Positions 54,807 to 64,000 of a DNA stretch of 64,000 nucleotides are shown here, one piece after another. Every line of letters begins with the position of its first letter. The first letter of the stretch is position 1. The stretch comes from Stratiolaelaps scimitus. Taxonomy: Eukaryota > Arthropoda > Arachnida > Mesostigmata > Laelapidae. The stretch spans positions 3,828,501 to 3,892,500 of the forward strand of contig JABWDB010000015.1 of assembly GCA_019614645.1 (NCBI GenBank), read 5' to 3'. The notes below the pieces were generated by a model. That model made no database searches and had not been told where the DNA came from. It saw only the letters and a list, made by a program, of their open reading frames with translations. Both the position numbers and the translations under genes were made by a program.

Positions 54807-56550
54807 TTCCTGGAAGCGCCGTAGCGTAAATGGAATCGTATCATACAGACATATGTTGCGAACGAAACCGCCTAGAATGAATGCGTTTTCGCTAAATGCT
54901 ACTGACGTTTCGAAAAATAATGCAGACGAAATATGAATGATACAGTACAGTTGTCGTTTCAAACAAATGCATTAATGCCTACTGACGCTAATCATGATGG
55001 TATGTGTGGGCGGACGAATTCCTTAGGAATTCGAATGAATTTTAATGCATCCATCCCGCTGAAAAATGCTTTCGGAAAAAGGGTTTGACGATTTGGGTCA
55101 AACCCTCGAACTCCCACGTCACTAAAGCGCGAGATAGAGATGTGGTCACCACGTTGAAATACAGCGGCAATCTACAGCGTTGTGCATTCGCCGACTGGAA
55201 CGATCAATCTGTCTTGTGATCGATGGTAATCGTCACATCGATTTCGTGCGATTTGATCTTGAAGCTTGCTCCCATCAATCATCTCGGTTGATGGCCGCAT
55301 TCATTCGGAAAGTGTTACTGCAGTTGTATTGGATTCGACAGTTGCCAACAAGTTCTAAACATCGGACCAAAAAGGGCCACCTTACTTGCAAGTTACGTGG
55401 GGTGCATGCAGACAAGTTTGTCTTGCTTCTGCGCCTATATTGAAATTCATTAAAAACACCACAGTTACAGTTAGTAATGGCCGCTCCCGAGGGTGTAGTT
55501 TGTCACACTGTTCATTCGAAACAGAAAACACGACCTGTTTGATCGATGCATAAGCTCTGCTAGTTAAACGATAACAGAAAATAGGAGCGCTAATTAGAAT
55601 AGACCTATTAATGAAGCTAATATTGCATCCACCTTCAGCCTTCCTCTCGGCTGATTAAACCATCGCTGCACTAATCACTGTTACTATTATGATTACTATT
55701 AAACTCAACAAAACAATCATACTTAACACCTCATTCAATTCAGCCCATTTTTGACGCACGTCCATACAATAACCCCCCATCTCCCTCCGTTCCTCCGCAT
55801 CATCTCCTTACAAGAAGCTCTCCCCCGTGAACCAGGCAAGGAACTTCAAATAAGAAGTCATTGAACTTTTCCTCCGGCCGTCTGAGACGGCCGACTATCG
55901 TGGCTTCAACGCACATATCGTTCTATTTCGTCTGGGCAACAGCGGCGGTGACCCACTGCCCAGAGAGCTAATGGCTCGAAGCGCAGCATCCACAAATCCC
56001 ATGGTCGTCTCTGGGCCATCACCGCTGAGCCGCATTCAGACCTCGTTCACCGATCAGAGACACGGCCGGCCCTTTCACGACTGACGCTTTTTGCCCAGCT
56101 GAACAGGGCCAGTGCCAGCTGTGCGGCCAGAATTTTCCTCATTTCCTACAGCGTAGACGCCGTTTTATTTAGCGCGTTTTCTTTTTGGTACCAAGTCGCA
56201 AAAACGTAACGGGTTGCTAGTCGCTATCCAAACACCTAGGAGAACTTGTACAACGAGTATAAATTGATCTAACAGCTCACTTTTCGGTGCTGCGCCGCGA
56301 GTGTGAGCGATCGCTTTGTCGTATCCTCCCTCACAATGTATGCAACAGCGACGGCAACAGTAACCCTTGTAGCATGTTTTGACAACTCTTCGTGGGACTA
56401 TGTTTGACAGAAGCGTAAAACGTCCGAGTGAATCCCACTACGACTTTAGGATAAAATGGGTGCGCATCACCACTTTTTCTATCCGTGTTATTTATATCAA
56501 CGAAACTACGATGTGGACAGTGTGCGTGTATATAGAAAAAAAAAATATTA
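54807..56550. other. Upstream region of the HSD17B12-like gene and spacer
   Basis: It probably includes the 5' UTR and promoter of the minus-strand gene. A palindrome GAATTCCTTAGGAATTC lies at about 55016-55032. GTATAAATTG near 56258 is TATA-like on the plus strand but no gene follows it. No coding region is supported. Confidence 0.45.
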
Positions 56551-57829
56551 GGGCATACACTTCAAAATTTCGCCTCTTTAAATGACAATAACTTTTGAAC
56601 TAAATGAGGTAGAACAAAGATTTTTTGGTATGAGTTAGAGGTACTCTCCAGCTTTATTGACACACCGATTCCAGCGCTCTGGGAGTTTTGAAATAGCCAA
56701 ATATTTACCATTTGCATTTCCATATATAATTTCGTTATCTATTGCTTTTGCGAGTAAGTCGACGGTTGCATATGGAACCCCACCTATTGCCCTTTTTAAT
56801 GCATGGAAACAACCATAATCACACGGGCTTAAATCAGGAGAATATGGGGGTTGATGCCATCGCTCAATATTGTTCCCCTCCATCCGGGCCGTAATTTCAG
56901 CAGTGCGGTGAGGTTTTGCGTTGTCGTCGAGTAACCACACTCGGTGCTGTCGATCCCCACGCCATTTGTTCATCAATCCTTTCAAGAAGCCGAGATATCG
57001 GGGAGCATTGAGTTTTTCGTTTGCCGCCAATATTTCATAATAGCAAACACCCTTGATATCCAGAGCGAGTATCATCAACACCTTTCGTCCGAATCTATCT
57101 GGCACTGCCACAGACGTTGCCGCTTCACCTTGTCGGAGCCACTGTTTTGCTTGGTCCTTCTCAGGGGGTCTATCCAGGCTAACCCATGTCTCGTCTATCG
57201 ACACGGTGTGCTCTAAGCGACTGGTTTGTTGCGTATAAGTCTTCAAATTAAATGTCGAACACTCCACACGCATTTTCATTTGGTCAGCACTCAGTTTATG
57301 GAAAACCCATTTTTCATTGATCTTCTTCTTCTTCAGTATATTGGTGATAATTTTATAACACGTCGTCCGAAGAATCAAAGTTTCAGCCGACAATGACCCC
57401 GTGGACCAAGCTCTACTTTGCTCAAAAGCTGCCTTGATTCTTTCAATCCGTTCGTCCTTTGTCGCACCTGATTTCTGGTCCCCTCCTCGGTGGTCATCGG
57501 TGTCCAAATTTCCACTGTTAAATCGCTTGCACCAATTTTGCACCGTTCGCAGGCATAAGGAAGACCTACCGTACACCTTCACTAATTGTCGATGGATTTC
57601 AGCTGGAGGGTATTTTTGGAGAAACAAAAACTTGATGTTTTCCCGTTGATTTTTGGGGGAATTTGAACTTTCTGCTGCAGTGTCCATCTTTCTGATCGTA
57701 TCGAAACCACTCAGTGTTCGAAAGAAAGCCACGTTCCTGCCGCGTGCCCACTCCAAAAATGAACGCATTGTGTAGCGTAGTTCGGGCTGTGCGCCATTCG
57801 AAAGGCGCGAAATTTTGAAGTGTATGTCC
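56551..57829 (-). mobile_element. Full-length mariner transposon
   Basis: 1279 bases between TA dinucleotides (56549-56550 and 57830-57831). The terminal inverted repeats are about 23 nt (GG(G/A)CATACACTTCAAAATT and TCGC) with one mismatch. It contains an uninterrupted transposase on the minus strand. The TA flanks are the expected target-site duplication. The intact frame and near-perfect ends point to recent insertion. Confidence 0.93.
56635..57768 (-). CDS. Mariner transposase (DD34D), intact
   Basis: Cut-and-paste DNA transposase of the Tc1/mariner superfamily that binds the inverted repeats and inserts at TA. The N-terminal helix-turn-helix region (IKFLFLQKYPPAEIHRQL; LCLRTVQNWCKRFNSG) is followed by a WVFHKL linker motif (usually WVPHEL). 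The catalytic residues lie in SIDETWV, LLDDNAKPHRT and YSPDLSPCDYG; 34 residues separate the second and third Asp, the mariner signature. The frame is 377 codons from 57768. The start at the internal Met (57687, MDTAAESS) gives 350 aa, close to the usual 345, and I prefer it; however, the 27 extra residues are also conserved in the relic at 24653. Confidence 0.92.
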   Translation of the reverse strand: MRSFLEWARGRNVAFFRTLSGFDTIRKMDTAAESSNSPKNQRENIKFLFLQKYPPAEIHRQLVKVYGRSSLCLRTVQNWCKRFNSGNLDTDDHRGGDQKSGATKDERIERIKAAFEQSRAWSTGSLSAETLILRTTCYKIITNILKKKKINEKWVFHKLSADQMKMRVECSTFNLKTYTQQTSRLEHTVSIDETWVSLDRPPEKDQAKQWLRQGEAATSVAVPDRFGRKVLMILALDIKGVCYYEILAANEKLNAPRYLGFLKGLMNKWRGDRQHRVWLLDDNAKPHRTAEITARMEGNNIERWHQPPYSPDLSPCDYGCFHALKRAIGGVPYATVDLLAKAIDNEIIYGNANGKYLAISKLPERWNRCVNKAGEYL

Positions 57830-57831
57830 TA

Positions 57832-60800
57832 ATATATATGAATGAGACAGTTGAAGCGTTGGTCGGACGCAGGAGGAAAGTCCGGTTGATGGAAGAAAGC
57901 TGCTAATTTGGACTTACAGCACATCCCCCTAGAACTCAGTTTGTCGTCTGCCGCCTCCGTCGTGATAGAGGCTGTCAAGTCAACAGTCTGACAGCGTCAC
58001 TATAGCGGACACAGCCTTGCCAGCCCACCCTGCCGAGCGTTTCCACTAGGGGCAAAATAAGATCGGTAACGAAAAAGTGGAAATAGCCGTTCATAAGAGA
58101 AGTGTACACAACTTAACGCTGCAATGTCGTCAACAACACACTTGGCAGTGCAAAACTCGTAACAAGAACTCCACCCTTTTAGTAGCACCATTTGAATAGA
58201 ATATGTATTGTATGTATTGCCTTACTAACAGTCTGGCGTCTGTCGTGACACCCCCTACGAAGCTGCACTTTAGAGAATTAATCCCATCGACTAAAAAATC
58301 AAGAAGAAATCGGGAAAAAATCAAGACTAACATATTAGGTTAAGCTAATGTGTTGGTAACAAACTTTGATCGATTTCGTCTATGACCTCTTCTTAGCGGC
58401 AGATGATTCGGACGCTGCCGAGCATCGTTCATCATCCATACGAGCGAAAATAGAATCTGCTAGAAAGGTAACATCTGCCATGTTTCCCAAGGAATAACAG
58501 TGTTTTTGTACCGCTTGAATTTCGACGAGACAATTCTCCAATTAGCCCATCTATCTGTCTGTGTCTTCCTGTAACAGCGAGACGGAGTGGGTGTCAACCT
58601 AATTGACGCATACAACAGCTGTTTGATTATTACACGAAAATACGTATGTTTATTATTTAGCAAGAAATAATTATACGCCTGTAATATCGGCCTCGAACTT
58701 CGAAGGCCCCAATGCAAATAAGCAAATTACTATGGAGTGACGATGCAAGTTTGATCTTCTAATAACATCCGGTTTCATTGCCTCTGACTCGTAAGAGGAC
58801 ATCCGTCAATAACCCTGATTCTTGCTTGTTTTGGTAAGTTCGCCAGACATATGATCCTCGTACTCTAGCGTAAAATATAATCATAGTCGTAGAAAATGAA
58901 TCTAAGAATGCTCAATTGAAAAAAAAATTTGTACGGTTCGAGCATAAGTGGAAGACGTTTGTTTGATGATCTGTCAAGATCGATGATCAGGTACGATCTG
59001 TCCAGAGACTCTCTACGGTATCGATTGGAGAACTAGCATGTGTCTATGGTAGACTATATGTAGGCTGAAACTATCCCGCACCACCGATGCATCCGCAACC
59101 ATATCTAAAATCAATCACAATCAAAAAGGCACGAAAGTACTCAAACGACACCTGAGCAATAGTGTAGCCCGTATGTCTCAGAGGAACTCGACGACGCTTG
59201 ACTGCCAGGAAGGCAACGATTTATAATGGATCACGCACATGCCTTATATGGTGCACATATCATCAGCTATGAGGTCACGGTCAATTGTAAACTTTGTGTT
59301 CTTAACAAACCCCTGAAGTCCCAGATTTAGCTCAAGCGAATGATGTTGTCATGTACTTCTCTGAGTGTAGAAACAATTTGAACCCTTCGCCCGACTTTGA
59401 CACCTTGACCCGTGTCCTCACTCCCTGTGATTTTTAGATAACTATTTGTAGTGCCAACACACAATAGGCTAGCTTTCTTTGGTATCATTCGCCCTTTGAT
59501 AAGGGCATCTTGTTACTGTGTGGCTTCGATTGACATTTGAGAAACATTGAGTGTCTAATGGTTACCTGATGAAACAGCTTCTACTCTGCACATTACTGCT
59601 CAGGTGGCTAACAACAAAAGCAATGCTCAGAAGCAGAAGCGTGCAGAAGCACGATCAATGTACAGAATGTAATCGAAATTTTGAGATAGGTACGCCCCTG
59701 TTTATGCCCAACTCATGAACAACAAATGCTGTGGAAGCTAGCGCTATAGGGCTTTAGATCCGGGCTCAGATCTCGCTCCATATCAGCTCACTGGCAGTTC
59801 AGGAAAATAGAGTGTCTTCGCATATATATACAATATATTAGATCCTAAAATAATTCCACCTGCGAAATAGATTAACATTATAAAAACTATGCCGTCGTAC
59901 ACATTTTATGACAAAGCATAGAATAGATGTACACATTTCTCATCTGCGTCTGACTCGCTTGTATTCATCGCTGTGGTTCGTTGAAAGAACTTCATTCACT
60001 GAGGCTAGCCTAGTGTGGTATTGATCTGCTCAAGCATTCAATTTTGTATGCAATATCTACACATCACATCCGGTGGCCAACTTGCAATCACAGATATAAT
60101 GAACCGTCCGGCCCATCGAAGATCTGCGGAACCTATCGTTTTATCAAAGCCAAACGTCAACGCGATGACCATTCCAGCTCCTGCTAATGTGACAACTTTC
60201 GCAGTCTTCTCCTATGCATAGGAGCCGCCGTCGAGAACGGCGACCACAATCACATTTCACTATCAGTATCGTTACGCCCAACGATCATTAGCTTCGTAGA
60301 CTTCAGCCAGGCTATATACTTCATTAATATAAACGAGTACAGTTTCTCGAGTTCCGTTACGACGACTACGGCCCGGCATCGCATTCGAATTCTGTCCGCC
60401 GTCCGATTTCTATATGTGTCGTCCCTCAACTTACTACTTGTTGAAATGTGTCGAGCACAAATTCCCCACGAACCACAAAGCGAGTACTATCGAATCGACA
60501 GCGACGGAAAATTTACTGAAATCAAGCTCTCAGGACTTAATCCTCTCTCCTACCTGAATGAGAAAAAAAGCCGAATCCACAGCAGCCATCTTCAGCCGGT
60601 CGTAAACAGTGGCCGATCGTTCAGCTGACATTATTCCTGCCGTTCAAAACACGCGGTCAACCAAACAATGCCGAGGAGGAGAGCGGGAGATGGCGCTCGA
60701 AGTCCGCCTGTTTCGAAGCTCCTCTACGCGGTGGCGGCCGTCGCCGTGAATCGCACCGAATGATGATACACTGATGATCCGTCCTCAGGACTCACTACGA

Positions 60801-63004
60801 ACTTCACTCGACGACTTCACTTATCCGTAGTGTAGACGACACCTCAATCGCGGCAGCTCGATTCACACTTGATGACACCTCAATCTACTGTTTCCAGCTA
60901 ATGTTCAGTTGGCTTTTGATACAGAAACATCAATTACAGCGGCAAGACTGTCTCACAAGAACGATGAACTCTTCTCTCACTCTCGCTGTGTCACTCTCTT
61001 TCTCCTCGTCAGTTCCTATGTGTCTCTATCTAGCAGAGTGGATCCCTGAGTCCGTACAACGACACAGGCAACTAGGGGTGGAGGAGGCGGAAACCCTTAG
61101 AAGTTTCTGCTCATTTTTTGTTTAAACATATATCTGGTAAATGTTTAGGATTTATTATATATATATATACATATACATACACACACATATATATATGTAT
61201 ATATATAGGAACTGGGTTAGATCAAACACACGAAACTACGAATCACTATAGGACCCGTGAGTAAAGTCGCCGACAACGCGAAGCAGATGCCACGTCGTTG
61301 TGCGATGGTGTGCCAGTTCCCCTGCCGTGGCTTCGTCGCACACAGCTGAGGCGTGAGGCAAGAGTGAAGTGTAGCTTGGCAGTGGCTGTGCTCCTTTGCG
61401 GAGTCAACCAGCGAAGGTTCAACGGCAAAGATCCTGTTCGTAGAGAAAGTCCGGCAAAGTGTCAAAACGGATCACGATGTCCGTCTCCTCTCTCTCTCTC
61501 TGTCTCTCACCGTGGAAAGGGCACCGATTCATTCGTAAGAACCAAGAGGGACCTGGACGACAGCGATGAGACGATGGACTGATTGATAATGGGGCGACAG
61601 CGGCAACAGCAACATTTTAGGGATTAAATAGCTATTCGTTTATCGTATTTGAGTATCATTAGTTTGTTCGTTTTGTTTGTTTAAGTCGTATAAGTGCGAC
61701 GGCTTGAACCGTTAGGGACCTGCGTTGCAAGAAAAAGAAGTCTCGTAGGGAAATTTTGTTGCACTCGAAAAATTCGAGATTTAATCATTTACAGTGGATT
61801 TATGAGGAGCATTTCGTGGGTGCTCATCTATGGCTGCTATTCTGCTGTCTTCTTGTTCAGAACAAAGATTGCCATAATCTAATCTCGGGTGTGGTACGGG
61901 TGATATTCTTCCTTTGCTTGAGTCCTATGTTTGTGTGTTTGTTTCGTAATTAGTGCGTCTGAGTAATGCATCTCGAAGGCGACTTTTTTTCGACCGATCT
62001 GATATTGTGTTGTCACTTTTGCTGATATATTGACAACAGTTGGCATATACAGGATGACTAGTTTGTGGTATGATCGAGCTTTATTAACTAATAAAAGCGT
62101 ATTCACTTTTAATCATTCGTACATGGAGCACTGCCAATTATTAATGAATCCATTGTGGCTAAATGAGTAGAGTACACTTCACGAAACAGGTGTACCTGAT
62201 CTCTGAAAAGACAACACGCAGAAAGAGAATTAAAATGCAGATCGAGAGCTGTGAAGTGCGCTGCTTTGATCTTTCCAATAAATAGTCCATTGTAACATAG
62301 TCACGAGCATAATTTCAAGATAACCGATATAATTAATTGTCTGTTTTCATGGTAGCGCCACAGGCCAGTGTTTGGCTGGAGCCAGGCGGGGATATCGAAT
62401 TAGGATATAAGGACTCGAGACAAATGGATCAGGTGGACCAGACACACATCTCTTGTCCACCTGCACTGCGGCTCACTTTTGAGCTGATTGTCGCCATTGG
62501 GCAGAATGTCACGTATAGAAAACTCGTAGACAAACACTGTTAGATCACAATTCCGACACTCTTACCGCATAGTTTACCTTCTAGATTACGAAGGTCCGGT
62601 AACCCACAACAACGCGAGATCGAAAGACGACACGCGATGAAATTACGATTAGATTACAATGTTTGCGCTGCATCCATCTCTCCCACAATCGACCCGTTAC
62701 GGAGCGACAGCATTGGCAAGAATGAACTACGGCGGATACAATGGCACAGATTACAATCTGCGTAACCTCTCCGCATCTTACAGTCATGTACAGATAAACA
62801 GAAATACAAGCTAAATTTCATCAATTTCAGTTCGGCCCTTAAGCGTTGTAAAAATTGCACTTTCTTTAATAGACTAATAAATCTTTCTTTGTTCATTACT
62901 TTTTACCGAACAATGTGGATGTTTTGACTCGGAACCAACGATTACGTTATGGGCAATCGAAACTATGACGAAAAACAATGCCAGAGTTGGCGTGCTACGG
63001 GGCA
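57832..63004. other. Spacer with no supported gene
   Basis: A minus-strand open stretch at about 60060-60220 encodes hydrophobic sequence (KVVTLAGAGMVIALTFGFDK) and a plus-strand one at 60416-60628 encodes YYRIDSDGKFTEIKLSGLNP; either could be an exon, but I find no convincing splice partners. A GC-richer region at 60640-60860 and an (AT)n/(CA)n tract at 61155-61207 are present, as is a CT-rich run at about 61486-61505. An S1 tail lies at 62830-62890. Confidence 0.4.
62830..62890 (+). mobile_element. SINE family S1 3' tail
   Basis: GGCCCTTAAGCGTTGTAAAA, ATTGCACTTTCTTTAATAGA, CTAATAAATC. Confidence 0.5.
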
Positions 63005-63076
63005 GCCGTGATCGTATAGTGGTTAGTACCTTGCGTTGTGGCCGCAATAACCCAGGTTCGAATCCTGGTCACGGCA
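63005..63076 (+). tRNA. tRNA-His (anticodon GTG)
   Basis: A 72-nt cloverleaf. The acceptor GCCGTGA pairs with TCACGGC and the discriminator is A. The D stem GTAT/GTAC has the A box TGGTTAGTACC-like. The anticodon stem TTGCG/CGCAA has loop TTGTGGC, anticodon GTG. The T arm CCAGG-TTCGAAT-CCTGG is the B box. A run of six T at about 63081-63086 is the Pol III terminator. The encoded base before the acceptor is A, so the essential G-1 is added after transcription as in other eukaryotes. No intron. Confidence 0.95.
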
Positions 63077-64000
63077 GTATGTTTTTTCAAACACAACAAA
63101 TTTGGTGGGCCAAGTGGTCAGCGATGGCCCTGTAAGTATCTCGGATGCGGGGAAGTACGGTCAACTGTTGCTAGGCGACTGTTGTTGACATTAACGAAGT
63201 GATGTCAATTAGTGACATTTGTTATTATATTGCTAAGCCCTAAACTAAAGAAGAAAAATAATGATAATAATAGCAATAACCAATGACTCATTTAAGCTAT
63301 ATGAAACTTGAACAACGTCTTATTTTTTCGAATGCAACATAAATGAAAGACAATCTCTATCAAATGCACACTAATATCTAACTGTACTCATTAATAAATG
63401 GGAAAAAAATTCTGGCCAACAGCATCCTGCGAATAGTAACAAATACGGTTGTCATTGGCGGCAAATAAATACGGTCGTCAGTCTCAAAATTCCATGGTTT
63501 TTTCTTTGTCATTTATAATAGGTACCGAATCGGCGACCCCATCTTATTCCATGAATTGCTGAAACCTCAAGGCGATAACCCTGACCTTGGGGGTTTAGCG
63601 ATAACCAACTTGCTTCGCTGTTACTAACTCTAGTAACACGGGCGTACTCTATGATTGACTGCATTTTGCAGTATCTGTATACTGTATATATATTCTGAAT
63701 GTAATGAATAAACAATTATGCAGAAAAATATTAGTAAAACTACATCGAGCATCAATGTACTTCAAACTACTCATGTCTACTGGTTATTGCTGAACGAGAC
63801 GAGATTCCTAAATACAATACAACAACGTTCGGTCACACTTAACGACGTCTTCGATTTTTATTCACTCTGTATATTTACAGTACGGCTGTATCTGACACCT
63901 GGTGGAGTCCTTTTAAAATCAAAATCAGCCAGGAAGAGCCACTCCAGCCCACGCACAGGACCATTAGCTGCGATGGCTCCTGAATCACATAGTAGCCCCT
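63077..64000. other. Right-hand end, no supported gene
   Basis: AT-rich sequence follows the tRNA. Several AATAAA-like sites occur, including inverse ones near 63857, which might mark the 3' end of a minus-strand gene outside the window. Nothing firm can be said. Confidence 0.4.

Noticed and set aside
56255..56345. A promoter with TATA box (GTATAAATTG) for a plus-strand gene
   Set aside because: No coding exon follows before the mariner element; evidence is one motif only.

Overview
This is eukaryotic nuclear DNA. Genes have GT-AG introns with consistent phases, there is one tRNA gene, and short interspersed elements, non-LTR retrotransposons, Tc1/mariner elements and many (AT)n tracts fill the gaps. 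The recognisable proteins (a PAR bZIP factor, WRAP53/TCAB1, HSD17B12-type ketoacyl-CoA reductase) are general metazoan proteins. The compact introns (about 0.4-2 kb) and mariner content suggest an arthropod, possibly a mite, but this is an inference and I cannot name the species.

Layout. 1-7625 (+): a PAR-domain bZIP gene (Pdp1/HLF/TEF type) whose 5' part runs off the window, with two alternative 5' ends joining a common 3' set of exons. 7626-11858: spacer with microsatellites and retrotransposon 3' ends. 11859-13250 (-): WRAP53/TCAB1 in one coding exon. 13251-17822: mostly spacer with SINEs and a 40-nt hairpin. 17823-18890 (+): a possible small membrane-protein gene with a PPPSY motif, whose last exon is copied again near 33.3 kb. 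19.3-26.2 kb: degenerate LINEs, a relic of a gene-cluster flank, and a Tc1-like element with a mariner relic nested in it.

26.6-46.3 kb is the most interesting part. It is a cluster of an unrecognised two-exon family of secreted proteins. There are three intact 207-aa genes: copy A (-), copy B (-) and copy D (+). There is also one truncated, divergent copy, C (-), and at least one relic of the 5' flank, E. A and D form a large inverted duplication. B and C share the same retrotransposon insertion in their intron. The A/D comparison is mosaic: parts of the intron are almost identical while the second half of coding exon 2 differs strongly, mostly by amino-acid replacements. This resembles a rapidly diversifying secreted-protein locus shaped by duplication and gene conversion.

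46.3-51.9 kb: spacer with SINEs. 51909-54806 (-): a five-exon HSD17B12-like reductase of 314 aa. 56551-57829: a full-length mariner element with an intact DD34D transposase (-), flanked by TA. 57.8-63.0 kb: spacer with no gene I can support firmly. 63005-63076 (+): tRNA-His(GTG). The three housekeeping or regulatory genes are unrelated in function, and I see no operon-like linkage.
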